A DNA stretch of 64,000 nt from Pseudidiomarina halophila (GCF_003987215.1 NZ_PIPW01000001.1:372001-436000), one strand, 5' to 3'. Numbered from the stretch's first letter, positions 34,853 through 46,362 are shown. Translations and numbers: made by a program. Notes: generated from the letters alone by a model not told the origin.

Positions 34853-36748
34853 ATGGCGGAGACCCGTCAAGCCGAAACTCATGGATTTCAGACTGAAGTG
34901 AAGCAGTTGCTTCATCTGATGATTCATTCGCTTTATTCCAACAAGGAAATCTTTTTACGCGAGCTGGTATCCAACGCTTCGGATGCTGCTGATAAGTTGC
35001 GTTTTAAAGCACTAAGCGACAGTAGCCTGATTGCCGACGATGCCGAACTGCGCGTCCGCGTGAGTGTCGATAAAGACGCTGGCACCATTACCATCAGCGA
35101 CAACGGTATTGGTATGACGCGTGATGAAGTGATGAGCAACTTAGGTACCATCGCCAAGTCGGGAACCTCAGAATTCTTTAGCCAACTTTCTGGTGATGAA
35201 GCGCGCGACAGCCGTTTGATCGGTCAGTTTGGTGTTGGTTTCTACTCAGCCTTTATCGTTGCTGACAGTGTCACAGTACGTACCCGTGCTGCCGGTATGG
35301 CCAGTAATGAAGGGGTGGAGTGGACGTCGAAAGGTGAAGGTGAGTTTGATCTTCGCGAAATCGACAAAGCCCAACGCGGTACTGACATCATTTTGCATGT
35401 GCGTGAAGATGCCAAAGATTTTCTTGATGAGTCGCGGTTGCGCGGCATTATCACTAAGTACTCGGATCATTTAAGTATCCCGGTGCAAATGCCGGAGCGC
35501 GATGATGACGGTAAAGTCAAGGAATGGCAGGCCGTCAACTCGGGACAGGCGCTGTGGACGCGCGAGAAAAGCGAAATCAGCGACGAGGAATACCGCGAGT
35601 TCTACAAAACCATCGCGCATGATTTTGAGGACCCATTACTGTGGAGCCACAACAAAGTTGAGGGTACGCAGGAGTATACCAGCCTGCTTTATATCCCAAA
35701 ACGCGCGCCATGGGACTTATGGAACCGTGAACAGCAGCATGGAATTAAGCTGTACGTGAAACGCGTGTTTATTATGGATGATGCGCAACAGTTGATGCCA
35801 ACCTACCTGCGCTTCGTGCGTGGTTTGATGGATTCCAACGACCTGCCACTGAATGTGTCGCGGGAAATCCTGCAAGACAATAAGATCACCCGTGCTATGC
35901 GCAGCGGTAGTACGAAGAAAGTCCTTGGCATGTTAAGTAAGCTCGCCAAAGACGATCCGGAAGCTTATCAGGAGTTCTGGAATACCTTTGGTAGTGTGCT
36001 GAAAGAAGGTCCGGCGGAAGATTACGCCAACCAGGAAAAGATTGCCGCTTTACTGCGTTTTGCTACAACCCATGAAGATAAACCGGAAGCGACGGTCAGT
36101 CTGGACACCTATCTGGAGCGGATGCCTGAGCAGCAGGAAAAAATCTACTACATTGTAGCGGACAGTTATGAAGCTGCGCGCGATAACCCGGCATTGGAAA
36201 TTTTCCGCAAGAAAGGAATCGAAGTTCTGTTATTGTCTGAGCGTATCGATGAGTGGTTAATGAGCCATCTTAGCGAATACAAAGACAAAGGATTCCAGAG
36301 TGTTACCCGTGGTGATCTTGACCTCGGCGATCTGGAAGATGAGGACGCGAAACAACAGCAGGAAGAGCTGGAAAAAACCTTCGAAGAACAAGTTAAGCGC
36401 TTTGAAACTGCGCTTGGCGAGAAAGTTAAAAGTGTTCGTGTGACTCACCGTCTGACCACTTCACCAGCCTGTATCGTGACCGACGAGAACGATATGAGCA
36501 CACAAATGGCGAAGCTGATGGAAGCGGCGGGACAGAAGGTTCCGGAAACCAAGTACATCTTCGAGCTGAACCCTGAGCACACTTTGGTTCAACGTGTGAT
36601 TGACCTTGAAGACGACAGTAAATTCGCTGAATGGGCGCAGTTACTGCTTGATCAGGCAACGCTTGCGGAGCGAGGTAGCCTGAAAGATCCGGCGCAATTT
36701 GTCAGCCGCCTGAATCGTCTGATGCTGGAACTGACCGACGCGTCTTAA
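34853..36748 (+). CDS. htpG: Chaperone HtpG (bacterial Hsp90)
   Basis: HtpG is the ATP-dependent Hsp90 chaperone. The 631 residues agree with the family (E. coli 624). The N-terminal GHKL ATPase domain (about 1-230) contains [29 protein letters not shown] and [15 protein letters not shown]. The middle domain has [21 protein letters not shown], with the catalytic Arg, and the C-terminal dimerisation part follows. ATG 34853 follows AGGAG; an upstream start at 34820 would fall in the leader. The sigma-32 promoter explains heat induction. Confidence 0.97.
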   Translation: MAETRQAETHGFQTEVKQLLHLMIHSLYSNKEIFLRELVSNASDAADKLRFKALSDSSLIADDAELRVRVSVDKDAGTITISDNGIGMTRDEVMSNLGTIAKSGTSEFFSQLSGDEARDSRLIGQFGVGFYSAFIVADSVTVRTRAAGMASNEGVEWTSKGEGEFDLREIDKAQRGTDIILHVREDAKDFLDESRLRGIITKYSDHLSIPVQMPERDDDGKVKEWQAVNSGQALWTREKSEISDEEYREFYKTIAHDFEDPLLWSHNKVEGTQEYTSLLYIPKRAPWDLWNREQQHGIKLYVKRVFIMDDAQQLMPTYLRFVRGLMDSNDLPLNVSREILQDNKITRAMRSGSTKKVLGMLSKLAKDDPEAYQEFWNTFGSVLKEGPAEDYANQEKIAALLRFATTHEDKPEATVSLDTYLERMPEQQEKIYYIVADSYEAARDNPALEIFRKKGIEVLLLSERIDEWLMSHLSEYKDKGFQSVTRGDLDLGDLEDEDAKQQQEELEKTFEEQVKRFETALGEKVKSVRVTHRLTTSPACIVTDENDMSTQMAKLMEAAGQKVPETKYIFELNPEHTLVQRVIDLEDDSKFAEWAQLLLDQATLAERGSLKDPAQFVSRLNRLMLELTDAS

Positions 36749-36764
36749 ACGAACGTTGTTATGA

Positions 36765-36818
36765 CTTTACAAAACCGGGCAGTACCGACGAAAGTCGGCA
36801 TTGCCCGGACTTGTAAAG
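36765..36818. repeat. Long bulged hairpin between htpG and adk
   Basis: Nested arms pair CTTTACAA (36765-36772) with TTGTAAAG (36811-36818), CCGGGCA (36775-36781) with TGCCCGG (36802-36808), and CCGAC (36785-36789) with GTCGG (36794-36798) around a GAAA loop. There is no T-run, so it is not a canonical terminator; it may be an mRNA stabiliser, a cruciform or a repeat element. Confidence 0.8.
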
Positions 36819-36870
36819 CTGACCTCTAGACGGTAAAGTTCGACCTGAATTGAACGCAAACAAAAACTAG

Positions 36871-37530
<660 letters not shown>

Positions 37531-37570
37531 TACTTTGCCAGAATATGCCCCGAGTTGTACTTGTTCGACA

Positions 37571-37596
37571 GAAGCCCACCTTGTGTGGGCTTTTTT
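37571..37596 (+). terminator. Rho-independent terminator after adk
   Basis: The stem AGCCCAC / GTGGGCT has a five-base loop and is followed by six Ts. It ends the adk transcript, 26 bases before the MAPEG gene. Confidence 0.92.
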
Positions 37597-37622
37597 GTAA
37601 ACGACACTAAGGAAAAATAATA

Positions 37623-38027
37623 ATGGCGATCGAACTACCTATTAGCATGCTCTACGCCGGCTTACTGGCGTTACTCTATTTCGCTTTAGCGGTGGTGGTT
37701 ATCCGTTTACGCTGGCGCGATAAAGTTGGGATTGGCACGGGCACGTCCAAAGATCTTGAGGTTGCGGTGCGTATTCACGGTAATTTTGCCGAGTATGTGC
37801 CATTTACCTTGTTACTGTTAGTACTGATGGAACTCACCGGTGCCAGCGGCATGTTATTGCACGCCATTGGTGGGTTGCTGTTTGTTGCCCGCGTGTGCCA
37901 TGCCATTGGTTTACGTATGAGTGTGGGGCCATCCTGGGCGCGCACCGTGGGGGTACTTGGTACTTTCATCGTGTTATTGGTTGAAGCCGGCTACATGCTT
38001 GGTTACGTGATGGGTATGCAGGCATGA
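37623..38027 (+). CDS. MAPEG family membrane protein
   Basis: This 134-residue protein has four hydrophobic helices (about 8-28, 58-76, 78-97 and 108-130) and the MAPEG signature VRIHGNFAEYVPFTLLLL near residue 50, the glutathione-binding region of membrane-associated eicosanoid and glutathione transferases. Bacterial members may have glutathione-linked detoxification activity, but the substrate is unknown. The stop overlaps the next gene start by four bases (ATGA). Confidence 0.87.
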   Translation: MAIELPISMLYAGLLALLYFALAVVVIRLRWRDKVGIGTGTSKDLEVAVRIHGNFAEYVPFTLLLLVLMELTGASGMLLHAIGGLLFVARVCHAIGLRMSVGPSWARTVGVLGTFIVLLVEAGYMLGYVMGMQA

Positions 38028-38839
38028 CCGCAGCGTTATCTGCGGGGGTGCACGTCAGTGGGTCGGCAGATAAGCCGGCCGTGGTGTTACTGCACAGCTC
38101 GCAAAGCAATACCGGTCAGTGGCGTGCCCTTATCCAGTTACTACGTGAGGACTTCTACCTGATAGGCATCGATCTGTTGGGTTACGGCAAAGCACCGGCG
38201 GCAGAGGTTTCGTCGCCGGAAGCCTTCCGGTTTAGTGATGAAGTGCCACGGATTGTCGCCGCGGTAGAGCAATTATGCCCGGATCAGCCGGTCATTTTAG
38301 TGGGCCACTCGTATGGGGCGGCGGTTGCCCTCAAACTGGCTCTGGAGCAACTCCTGCCAGTGCGCGCGATGGCGTTATTCGAGCCGGTAGCATTTCATGT
38401 GCTTGATGCTATTGATCCGGCGCGACAGGAGGTTGAAGCCATCGCCGCGCAGATGGATCAGGATGACAAGCATGCCGCCACCAAGGCGTTTGTAGATTAC
38501 TGGAATTCTCCGGGGTACTTCGATGCATTACCGGAAAAAGTGCAAAAGCTGATGATCAGTCAGGCGGATAAAGTCGCAATGGATTTTGCTGCCCTGATGG
38601 GCGAGCCGCATAAGCTGGTGGATTACCGGCGGGTGGACGTTCCGGTGTTGCTATTAACCGGTAGTCAGACTCAGGCCAGTGCGAAACGTGTCGCGGAACA
38701 GCTGCAACAGGTATTGCCTCAGGTTGATGTCCATGAGCTTGAGTGCGGACATATGGGGCCCCTGACAGATGCGAATTTAGTCAACCCGTTGATTGTTAAA
38801 TTTCTCGAGCGTCATGCACTGGAGTCAAGCGGTGCCTGA
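38024..38839 (+). CDS. Alpha/beta hydrolase
   Basis: The 271-residue hydrolase-fold protein has an oxyanion-side VVLLHSSQSNTGQWR, nucleophile elbow VGHSYGAAVAL (Ser near 95), a late acidic residue after VPVLLLTGSQT and the final His in LECGHMGPLTDANLV. The substrate cannot be read from the sequence; lipase, esterase and C-C hydrolase families share this pattern. It overlaps the MAPEG gene by four bases and the desulfurase gene by eight, so the three form an operon. Confidence 0.82.
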   Translation: MTAALSAGVHVSGSADKPAVVLLHSSQSNTGQWRALIQLLREDFYLIGIDLLGYGKAPAAEVSSPEAFRFSDEVPRIVAAVEQLCPDQPVILVGHSYGAAVALKLALEQLLPVRAMALFEPVAFHVLDAIDPARQEVEAIAAQMDQDDKHAATKAFVDYWNSPGYFDALPEKVQKLMISQADKVAMDFAALMGEPHKLVDYRRVDVPVLLLTGSQTQASAKRVAEQLQQVLPQVDVHELECGHMGPLTDANLVNPLIVKFLERHALESSGA

Positions 38840-40055
38840 GCAAAAACAGCAGGGCTACCAGGTACCTCGCGCTGAGTTTGCACTCTGGCGGGAGCAGCCG
38901 GATTTAGTCTATTTAGACAGTGCGGCCAGCTGTCAGGTCCCCGATAGGGTGCTGCAGCGTTTTATGCGCTATTACCAGCATGAGCATGCCAACGCGCACC
39001 GTGGTGCGTATCCGCTGGCGCAACAGGCGACCCAGCAGCTTGAGCATGCTCGCAGTAGTTTAGCCAGCTGGATCGGCACCGATGCTGAGCACCTGGTGTT
39101 TACTGCCGGGGCCACCCACAGCCTTAATTTGCTGGCTCAGGGCTTAAACATCGACTGGCAGGCGGGTGATGAAATTGTCATTAGTCGCGCCGAGCACCAT
39201 GCGAACTTTCTGCCCTGGCAACGTCTGGCGGCACAGCATCAGCTGAAGATCCGCTGGTTAGACCTTGATCCGGTAACGGGTGCGTTAAGATCATCCTGGC
39301 CGGAACTCATCACACCGCGATGTAAATTACTGGCGGTGACGCTGGCGAGCAATGTTACCGGGCAAATTTTCCCCATTGCTGAACTTTGTCAGCGTGCTGC
39401 AGCAATGGGCGCGCTGAGTATAATAGATGCCGCTCAGGCGGTAGGCTCAGTGCCCCTCGATGTGGCTGCGCTGGGCTGTGATGCGCTGACGTTTTCTGCA
39501 CATAAAATGTACAGTGTTACGGGCTGTGGTGTGTTGTACCTGTCGGATCAGATGCAGCAGAAACTTGAACCCGCATTACTCGGTGGCGGCATGGTAGCCC
39601 GGGTCGGAACGGACACCAGCCAGTGGCTCAGCGGTGTGCAAAAATACGAAGCAGGAACGCCAAATACGGCGGCAATACTTGCCTGCGCTGAAGCGGCGGT
39701 CTGGCTCACGGAACAACGTGAGCAGGGGCTTACTCCTTATCTGGCAGAGCTCAATATCACACTTGCGCAGCAGCTTGCCGAGCGTGACTGGATCCGGGTT
39801 TTACCGCGTCAGGAACCGACGTTACCGGTGCTTAGCTTTTACAGTCCGCAGGTTCATGCTTATGATCTGGCCAGCTTTCTTGCCGAACAAGGCATTGCCG
39901 TGCGGGCTGGCGGACATTGTGCGCAGCCGTTATTAGACTATTGGCAGCATGAAGCGGTGGTCAGAGTGTCTCTTGCTGCCTATACTACCCGCGCCGATAG
40001 CGAGCGGTTGCTCGCTGCCCTTGATCAGGCTTATCAGCTGTTTGCTGAAGACTAA
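38832..40055 (+). CDS. csdA: Cysteine desulfurase, CsdA/SufS type
   Basis: This PLP enzyme takes sulfur from cysteine for Fe-S cluster and other sulfur transfer. The 407 residues match group II desulfurases (CsdA 401, SufS 406). Motifs are RAEHHANFLPWQRLA, the PLP Lys in TFSAHKMYSVTGCG, and the active-site Cys in RAGGHCAQPLLDYW, which is closer to CsdA (RAGQHCAQPLL) than to SufS. No csdE/sufE or suf genes are adjacent. The start is GTG 38832 with GGAG seven bases upstream; ATG 38814 is an alternative giving 26 bases of overlap. Confidence 0.82.
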   Translation: MPEQKQQGYQVPRAEFALWREQPDLVYLDSAASCQVPDRVLQRFMRYYQHEHANAHRGAYPLAQQATQQLEHARSSLASWIGTDAEHLVFTAGATHSLNLLAQGLNIDWQAGDEIVISRAEHHANFLPWQRLAAQHQLKIRWLDLDPVTGALRSSWPELITPRCKLLAVTLASNVTGQIFPIAELCQRAAAMGALSIIDAAQAVGSVPLDVAALGCDALTFSAHKMYSVTGCGVLYLSDQMQQKLEPALLGGGMVARVGTDTSQWLSGVQKYEAGTPNTAAILACAEAAVWLTEQREQGLTPYLAELNITLAQQLAERDWIRVLPRQEPTLPVLSFYSPQVHAYDLASFLAEQGIAVRAGGHCAQPLLDYWQHEAVVRVSLAAYTTRADSERLLAALDQAYQLFAED

Positions 40056-40072
40056 ACCATAAGAGAAGAATC

Positions 40073-41485
40073 ATGCGCCGTGCAGCCGACCACTGGTGGA
40101 CTGAGTCAAAAAAACTCGCAAAGTTAACCGGTCCCATACTTATTGCCCAGCTTACGCAGATGTTGATGAGCGTGGTGGATACAGTCATGGCTGGCCGCGT
40201 AAGCGCAGTAGATCTTGCCGCGGTGTCTGTCGGCGCCAGTATCTGGTTGCCATCGACCTTGCTGGTGTTTGGTTTGGCATTGGCGTTAGCGCCGATTATC
40301 TCCCACTTCGATGGGGCTCAGAAACAGCATAAGATAGCCAATATTGTCCAGCAGGGCTTCTACGCCGCCCTTATAGGCAGTCTGGTGTGCGTCGCCGTTA
40401 TCTTGTCGGCGCCACTGATCCTGAATGCCATGAACGTTGAAGATGGCTTCCGCATCATCACCTTAGACTACCTGTTCTATTTGCTCTGGGCGGTGCCGGC
40501 ACTGGTAATTTACATGGTGCTGCGCAACTTCTGTGAGGGCTTATCCCATACCATGCCGTCGCTGGTGATTGGCATTATCGGACTGCTGGTAAATATTCCG
40601 GCCAACTATATCCTGATTTACGGTAAGTTTGGCGCGCCTGCGCTCGGTGGCGCCGGCTGTGGTGTGGCTACCGCGATTGTGTTGTGGGTGATGGCCTTAG
40701 GTCTGGTGCTCTACGTGCTTTGGGCAAAACGCTTTAAGTCGCTGACCTTGTTCAAGCACTGGCACCGGCCCGACTGGGACGATATCTGGTACATTATCCG
40801 GCTGGGCTTTCCTATCGCCACTTCGATGTTCTTTGAAGTGAGTCTGTTCGCCGCTGCAGCATTGGTGATTGCGCCGCTGGGGGCAACGGTGGTGGCCAGT
40901 CATCAGATCGCGCTGAATATTTCCTCACTGGTGTATATGGTGCCGCTGAGCTTGTCGATGGCGGTAACCTTGCGGGTGGGCTTTGCTCTGGGCGCCGGGA
41001 ATCCGGCCAACGCCATGTTAAGCCATAAACTGGCGACCTGGTATGGCATGACCTTCGCTGGGATAAATGGCCTGATCATGTATCTGGGCGGTGCCTGGCT
41101 TGCCAGCTTGTACACCAACGACCAGGCGGTGATCCAGTTGGCGGCAACACTGATGGGCCTGGCGGCGATTTTTACCTTATCGGATACCTTCCAGGCGGTC
41201 GCTATGGGTACGCTGCGGGGTTACAAAGACACCAAAGTGGTGATGTTTATTACCTTTTTATCCTACTGGCCGCTGGGCTTGACGGTGGGTATCCTGCTGT
41301 CGCTGACCGACGTAATTGTGCCGGCAATGGGCGCTGCCGGCATGTGGATTGGCTTTATTGTCGGCTTAAGCTGCGCCGCAGTATTACTGACCTGGCGCTT
41401 GCGCGTAGTGAGTCGCCGCTACGCGCGTGAACACCAGCTGAATCTTAACGGCGACGCTGATGCAGAACTGCAAGCACGTCAGTAA
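40073..41485 (+). CDS. norM: MATE family efflux transporter (NorM-like)
   Basis: This 470-residue protein has about 12 membrane segments in two MATE halves. The first begins KLAKLTGPILIAQLTQMLMSVVDTVMAGRVSAVDLAAVSVGASIW and the second WYIIRLGFPIATSMFFEVSLFAAAALVIAPLG. NorM proteins export cationic drugs and dyes by Na+ or H+ antiport. The Asp in VVDTVMAG is present. The last 41 bases overlap the 3' end of convergent hisIE; no terminator separates them. Confidence 0.9.
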   Translation: MRRAADHWWTESKKLAKLTGPILIAQLTQMLMSVVDTVMAGRVSAVDLAAVSVGASIWLPSTLLVFGLALALAPIISHFDGAQKQHKIANIVQQGFYAALIGSLVCVAVILSAPLILNAMNVEDGFRIITLDYLFYLLWAVPALVIYMVLRNFCEGLSHTMPSLVIGIIGLLVNIPANYILIYGKFGAPALGGAGCGVATAIVLWVMALGLVLYVLWAKRFKSLTLFKHWHRPDWDDIWYIIRLGFPIATSMFFEVSLFAAAALVIAPLGATVVASHQIALNISSLVYMVPLSLSMAVTLRVGFALGAGNPANAMLSHKLATWYGMTFAGINGLIMYLGGAWLASLYTNDQAVIQLAATLMGLAAIFTLSDTFQAVAMGTLRGYKDTKVVMFITFLSYWPLGLTVGILLSLTDVIVPAMGAAGMWIGFIVGLSCAAVLLTWRLRVVSRRYAREHQLNLNGDADAELQARQ

Positions 41486-42062
41486 GTTCAAGATCTTTAC
41501 TGCGTAGCAGTACCAATAAGTGATAAAGCAAATCCGCACTCTCGTTGAGTAACTCGTCGCGATCATCGGCAACTGCGGCGAGTGCTGTTTCCACACCTTC
41601 TTCGCCAACTTTTTGTGCCACCCGTTTACTGCCTTCCGCCAGCAGGCGTTCAGTATAACTGTTGCCTTCGGCATTAGCGGAACGGTCCTGAATAATCCGC
41701 ATCAGCTGGTTCAACAAGGGTTGCTCGCTGTGATCTTCAGCGCTGAAACAGCTCTCGGTACCCAGGTGACAGGTCGGCCCTTGTGGTAATGCCAGCGCGA
41801 GCAGACTGTCCTGATCACAGTCGGTGTGTAAACTCACCAGTTGCAGATAATGACCTGAGCTTTCACCTTTACACCATAAGCGCTGCTTGCTGCGACTGTA
41901 AAAGGTGACGCGTTGCTCAGCCAGGGTTGCGGCCACAGCCTCTGCATTCATATAGCCCTGCATCAGTACTGCTCCGGTCAGCGCATGTTGCACAATGGCC
42001 GGTACCAGATCCTGCTGCTTACTAAAATCGATTTGCTCTTGATTGGATTCGTTAATACGCAT
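41445..42062 (-). CDS. hisIE: Phosphoribosyl-AMP cyclohydrolase / phosphoribosyl-ATP pyrophosphatase
   Basis: This fusion performs the second and third steps of histidine synthesis. The HisI part (about 1-110) has metal-binding segments SRSKQRLWCKGESSGHYLQ and LHTDCDQDSLLALA. The HisE part (about 115-205) has RLLAEGSKRVAQKVGEEGVETALAA. The 205 residues match E. coli HisI (203). It is the last gene of the his operon, nine bases after hisF, and runs convergently into norM by 41 bases. Confidence 0.97.
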   Translation of the reverse strand: MRINESNQEQIDFSKQQDLVPAIVQHALTGAVLMQGYMNAEAVAATLAEQRVTFYSRSKQRLWCKGESSGHYLQLVSLHTDCDQDSLLALALPQGPTCHLGTESCFSAEDHSEQPLLNQLMRIIQDRSANAEGNSYTERLLAEGSKRVAQKVGEEGVETALAAVADDRDELLNESADLLYHLLVLLRSKDLELTDVLAVLHQRRR

Positions 42063-42071
42063 TTTTTTATC

Positions 42072-42860
42072 CTAGTTGCCTGGTTCCAGTGGCCGAATGG
42101 CGATACCGCTATCGCTCAGGGCTTGTTTTAGCTCACCAATGACGACGGTATTTTTATGAAACACCGAGGCGGCGAGGGCGCCATCAACCTGTGCCTGCTG
42201 GAAAACGTCAGCAAAATGTTCAATACAGCCAGCTCCGCCTGAGGCGATCAGCGGCACCGGACACAAAGCTCGCATGGCTTGCAGTTGCCTGATGTCATAA
42301 CCTTTGCGCACGCCATCCTGATTCATACAGTTGAGAACGATCTCGCCAGCGCCGCGATTGACCACTTCCTGTAACCATTCGGCGGTTTGCCAGCGGGTGC
42401 GCTGGCTCTTGCTTTCATCACCAGTGAACTGATAAACCAGATAACGCTCAGTTTCGGCATCATAAAAGCTATCGATACCGATAACGATACATTGCTGACC
42501 AAATTCCTCGACCAGCGTGTTGATCAAGTCAGGATCACGTAGCGCAGGCGAATTAATTGAGATTTTATCTGCGCCCATGGCCAGCAACTCACGCGCCTGA
42601 TCAATCGAGCTAATACCGCCGGCTACGGTAAAAGGGATGTCAATATGGCGGGCGATCCGCTCCACCCAGGATTTGTCGACCACGCGGGCGTCCGATGAGG
42701 CGGTGATATCGTAAAATACCAGTTCGTCAGCACCGGCGGCGGCGTAGCGCTCGGCTAACGGCTCGATAGCGCCAATAATTTCGTGATTGCGAAACTGCAC
42801 GCCTTTAACCACTTCACCATCGCGGACATCAAGGCATGGAATTATGCGTTTTGCCAGCAT
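42072..42860 (-). CDS. hisF: Imidazole glycerol phosphate synthase subunit HisF
   Basis: HisF is the cyclase that joins PRFAR with HisH-derived ammonia to form imidazole glycerol phosphate and AICAR. The 262 residues form a TIM barrel beginning [18 protein letters not shown] with the catalytic Asp in [13 protein letters not shown] and LIASGGAGC are the phosphate-binding loops. It overlaps hisA by 19 bases. Confidence 0.98.
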   Translation of the reverse strand: MLAKRIIPCLDVRDGEVVKGVQFRNHEIIGAIEPLAERYAAAGADELVFYDITASSDARVVDKSWVERIARHIDIPFTVAGGISSIDQARELLAMGADKISINSPALRDPDLINTLVEEFGQQCIVIGIDSFYDAETERYLVYQFTGDESKSQRTRWQTAEWLQEVVNRGAGEIVLNCMNQDGVRKGYDIRQLQAMRALCPVPLIASGGAGCIEHFADVFQQAQVDGALAASVFHKNTVVIGELKQALSDSGIAIRPLEPGN

Positions 42861-43579
42861 TGCAGTGCCTCCTCAAGGGTAAACTGACCGGTCAGCAGCG
42901 CTTTGCCAAGTATGGCGCTATCACAGTTGATTGCACGTAGTTGCTTCAGGTCGTCCAGTTTAGCGGCGCCACCGGAAGCCTGAATAACAAGCTTAGGGTA
43001 ATCCCGCTTGAGTTTCGCATAGAGCTCAGTATTGTAACCGCCCAACATACCATCGCGGGAAATATCGGTGCATAACACATGGCGCAGGCCGTCAGGCAGA
43101 AATCGCTCGATGGCTTGTTCCAACGTCAGTTCTGAGGTTTGCTGCCAACCATGGGTGGCGACATAGGCCTGACCGTCGTCGGCAATACTGACATCGAGAG
43201 AAAGCACAATGGCATCGCTGCCGTACTCTTGCAGCCAGCCCGATACCAACGCTGGATTCTGTACCGCCAGCGAGCCAATAACGACCCGTTGCACGCCGCA
43301 CTGAAACAGCTCATCGAGATCTGCTTGCTGACGGATGCCACCACCGACCTGAATGGCCATAGGTACAGCTTCCGCCAGACGGCGCAGGGTGCTTATTTGC
43401 CGCTGCGCGGGATCACGCGCACCATCAAGATCGACAATGTGCAGCCAGTCCGCGCCGGCTTTTGCATAATTTTGCGCAAGCGGTAACGGATCGCTGGCGT
43501 AGGTGGTCTGGCGGGCGAAATCACCTTGTTGCAGGCGTACCACTTCGCCATTAATTAAATCAAGCGCGGGTATCAGCAT
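42842..43579 (-). CDS. hisA: ProFAR isomerase HisA
   Basis: HisA isomerises ProFAR to PRFAR, the fourth step of the histidine pathway. The 245 residues match E. coli exactly in length. The TIM barrel starts [16 protein letters not shown] with catalytic Asp8; loops [20 protein letters not shown] and IQASGGAA are present. It overlaps hisH by 20 bases and hisF by 19, suggesting translational coupling along the operon. Confidence 0.98.
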   Translation of the reverse strand: MLIPALDLINGEVVRLQQGDFARQTTYASDPLPLAQNYAKAGADWLHIVDLDGARDPAQRQISTLRRLAEAVPMAIQVGGGIRQQADLDELFQCGVQRVVIGSLAVQNPALVSGWLQEYGSDAIVLSLDVSIADDGQAYVATHGWQQTSELTLEQAIERFLPDGLRHVLCTDISRDGMLGGYNTELYAKLKRDYPKLVIQASGGAAKLDDLKQLRAINCDSAILGKALLTGQFTLEEALQCWQNA

Positions 43580-44198
43580 CTGTTAACTCCATAAAATTTT
43601 TCAAAATGGTCGCGCCTACCTTGCCTGAACGCTCCGGATGGAACTGCGCGCCAAAGAAATTGCCATGGCCGATCATTGAGGCAAAGCTAGTGTTGCCATA
43701 GCGCGTGGTTGCCAGAGTATAGCGGTCGGTTGCTACGGCGAAACTATGGACAAAGTAGCAGTACGCCGGGTCGCGCAAATTTTTCAGCAATGGATTAGCC
43801 GGATTCACCTCGATCGTGTTCCAGCCCATATGTGGCAAGGGGTAAAGCAGGGGCTGCCCCTGCTGCTGTGGGTCGGTGGTTTGCATGGCGATGGTGCGGG
43901 TGGGGATGACACCCAGACAGTCGACGTTGCCTTCCTCTGATGATTCGGTCAGTAACTGCATGCCCAGACAAATACCCAGCACCGGTTGCTGCAACTGGCG
44001 CAAGGTCGTAACCAGATCGAGCTGCTGCAGGTTACGCATGGCCGCTTTAGCGGTGCCCACCCCTGGTAATATGACCCGCTCGGCAGCCGCGATGACGCTG
44101 GCATCGGCGCTGATAACCGGATTGACGCCGAGACGCTCAATGGCAAACTTAACCGAAGACAAGTTAGCGCAGGAGGTATCAACAATAACAACACTCAT
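43560..44198 (-). CDS. hisH: Imidazole glycerol phosphate synthase glutaminase HisH
   Basis: HisH supplies ammonia from glutamine to HisF. The 212 residues form a class I glutamine amidotransferase: [12 protein letters not shown], nucleophile Cys in [16 protein letters not shown], and His and Glu in [13 protein letters not shown]. HisH starts four bases before the hisB stop. Confidence 0.98.
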   Translation of the reverse strand: MSVVIVDTSCANLSSVKFAIERLGVNPVISADASVIAAAERVILPGVGTAKAAMRNLQQLDLVTTLRQLQQPVLGICLGMQLLTESSEEGNVDCLGVIPTRTIAMQTTDPQQQGQPLLYPLPHMGWNTIEVNPANPLLKNLRDPAYCYFVHSFAVATDRYTLATTRYGNTSFASMIGHGNFFGAQFHPERSGKVGATILKNFMELTDADTRA

Positions 44199-45271
44199 GC
44201 CAGCATCCCCTTACTTGAAGGCAAGGCACCGTCCTCTGTACGCTGCACCGCCTGACGTAAGGCGCGACCAAAGACTTTGAATAAACTCTCCACCTGATGG
44301 TGGCAGTTGCCCTCGGTAGTGCTTAAGTGTAATGAAATCGCCATGGCGTCACTCAGTGAACGGTAAAAGTGACCCACCATTTCGGTGGCCATGCCACCGA
44401 CGTCGGCGCGGCTAAAGTCCGCTTCCAGCTGTAAATACGGGCGGCCGGAGAGATCAAGCAAGCATTCCGCGCGGCACTCATCCATGGGCAGGGCAAAGCC
44501 AAACCGCGCGATCCCGCGTTTATCGCCCAAAGCCTGCCGTAGCGCCTGACCCAGAGCCAGCGCGGTATCTTCGACGGTATGGTGCTCGTCAATGTGCAGA
44601 TCGCCTTTTACCTGAGCGCGCAAAGAAATGCCTGCGTGGGTAGCGATTTGCTCCAGCATGTGGTCAAAGAAACCGATGCCGGTGGCAATTTCAATTGGCG
44701 CCTGCGCATCAAGGTCAACGTCGATCTTGATCTCAGTTTCTTTGGTGTTGCGACTTACACTGGCGGTGCGCGGACGATCCAGCAGCTGATGCTGAATCGC
44801 ACTCCAGTTCAGCTTCTTGCGATCATAACGAAGGCCACGAATTCCCATATTCTCTGCTAACTGCAGGTCGGTATCACGGTCGCCAATAACATAAGACTCG
44901 GCAAAGTTAATACGGCCCTGCTGCAGGTAATCTTTCACCAGCCCAAGGTTCGGTTTACGACAACTGCAGTTGTCTTCCGGAAAGTGTGGACAAATAAGCA
45001 CATCATCAAAGCGCACGCCTTGTGAGGTAAATATCGCCATCATCAGATCATGGGGCGCATCAAAGTCAGCCTGGGGAAAACTATCGGTCCCTAAACCGTC
45101 CTGATTCGAGACCATGACTAAGCGGTAGCCGGCATTTTGCAGGGCCAGCAAAGCTGGAATCACTTGTGGCTCGAACTCTAATTTGGCAACGCTGTCGAGC
45201 TGCTTATCTACCGGTGGTTCTTCAACCAGTGTGCCGTCGCGGTCGATAAAGAGTATTTTTTGCTGACTCAT
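44195..45271 (-). CDS. hisB: Bifunctional histidinol-phosphatase / IGP dehydratase HisB
   Basis: The 358-residue fusion matches E. coli HisB (355). The N-terminal HAD phosphatase (about 1-165) has [12 protein letters not shown] with both catalytic Asp residues and the zinc loop [14 protein letters not shown]. The C-terminal dehydratase (about 170-358) has [33 protein letters not shown] and the final [18 protein letters not shown] 45269-45271 was chosen (MSQQKILF); the frame continues upstream into hisC but lacks similarity there. It overlaps hisC by four bases. Confidence 0.98.
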   Translation of the reverse strand: MSQQKILFIDRDGTLVEEPPVDKQLDSVAKLEFEPQVIPALLALQNAGYRLVMVSNQDGLGTDSFPQADFDAPHDLMMAIFTSQGVRFDDVLICPHFPEDNCSCRKPNLGLVKDYLQQGRINFAESYVIGDRDTDLQLAENMGIRGLRYDRKKLNWSAIQHQLLDRPRTASVSRNTKETEIKIDVDLDAQAPIEIATGIGFFDHMLEQIATHAGISLRAQVKGDLHIDEHHTVEDTALALGQALRQALGDKRGIARFGFALPMDECRAECLLDLSGRPYLQLEADFSRADVGGMATEMVGHFYRSLSDAMAISLHLSTTEGNCHHQVESLFKVFGRALRQAVQRTEDGALPSSKGMLA

Positions 45272-46362
45272 TGTGGCAAAACCTCCAGTAATTGATTCAT
45301 TTCTTGTTCGCTGCCGATACTGATACGAATGCACTGACCTAAGCCGCGCTGACTGGACTGATTGCGGATCAGTACGCCTTGGGCCTGACATTGAGCGACT
45401 AACCCGGCTGCATCGGCAACCGAAACTAAGACAAAGTTGGTTGCCGTTGGCCAGATGCGTTGCACCCAGCTGCGTGTGCTTAGTTCATCGAGTAGGCGTT
45501 GGCGCTGCTGCTTAATGGTAGCCAGTTGCGCGCGCATGGCACTGATGCCGGCAGCCGATAACGCCTGTTCTGCACCCACCAGGGTGGGGGCAGGAAGCGG
45601 GTATGGCGCAATAACCTTACGCAGGATCTCGATTAACGCCGGTTGGCCAAGTGCAAAGCCACAGCGCAATGCAGCCAAGCCAAAAGCCTTGGACAAGGTG
45701 CGCAGCACCACCAACTGAGGATAATCAGCAAGCCATGCGGCGATGTCAGCCTGCTCTGAATCGGCGCTGACAAATTCAATATAGGCCTGATCGAGCACCA
45801 CCAGCGCGCGTTCACCCACACCCTCTAACAAGGAGCGAATTGCCTTCGCATCAACCTCATTGCCCAGTGGATTCGACGGGCTGCAAACAAAAATTAATTT
45901 TACCCGCGCGGCGCTCTCATCGTCGAGTCGCGCCAGCATGCCCGGCACATCAAGTTGTAGCTCGCCCTGACTGTCGGCCTGCAGCGGACAATCGACCACT
46001 TTCGCACCGTGGGTGGCTGCACTGATAGCGTACATGCCATAGGTCGGGGTGGTGATCATCACGGCCTCGGAGCCTGGCTCGCAAAAACTGCGCACCAAGA
46101 GTTCGATGGCTTCGTCACTGCCACGACAGCTCAACACCTGCTCGCGCTGCACCCCAGCGTAATTGGCATAGGCCTGATTCAGGCTATCGCTTTGGAAGCT
46201 TGGGTAGCGGTTCCAGCTGTTTTGTTCGGGAAACGCCGGAGTTGCTGGCGCTTCATTGGCATTTAACCACACCGAACCGCCTGACATACTGCGTCGCGCC
46301 GACTGATAGGGCGTTAAATCTACCAGGTGAGGACGTTGCAGCTTGGCAATAAAGTCACTCAT
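45268..46362 (-). CDS. hisC: Histidinol-phosphate aminotransferase
   Basis: HisC transaminates imidazole acetol phosphate with glutamate using PLP. The 364 residues fit the family. Seen are [10 protein letters not shown] near the N-terminus, [25 protein letters not shown] and the PLP Lys in [16 protein letters not shown] (near 220). It overlaps hisD and hisB by four bases each. Confidence 0.97.
   Translation of the reverse strand: MSDFIAKLQRPHLVDLTPYQSARRSMSGGSVWLNANEAPATPAFPEQNSWNRYPSFQSDSLNQAYANYAGVQREQVLSCRGSDEAIELLVRSFCEPGSEAVMITTPTYGMYAISAATHGAKVVDCPLQADSQGELQLDVPGMLARLDDESAARVKLIFVCSPSNPLGNEVDAKAIRSLLEGVGERALVVLDQAYIEFVSADSEQADIAAWLADYPQLVVLRTLSKAFGLAALRCGFALGQPALIEILRKVIAPYPLPAPTLVGAEQALSAAGISAMRAQLATIKQQRQRLLDELSTRSWVQRIWPTATNFVLVSVADAAGLVAQCQAQGVLIRNQSSQRGLGQCIRISIGSEQEMNQLLEVLPQ

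Noticed and set aside
45272-45391. N-terminal extension of HisB by 40 residues
   Set aside because: It lies inside hisC and has no similarity to HisB, which begins just before the DRDGT motif.
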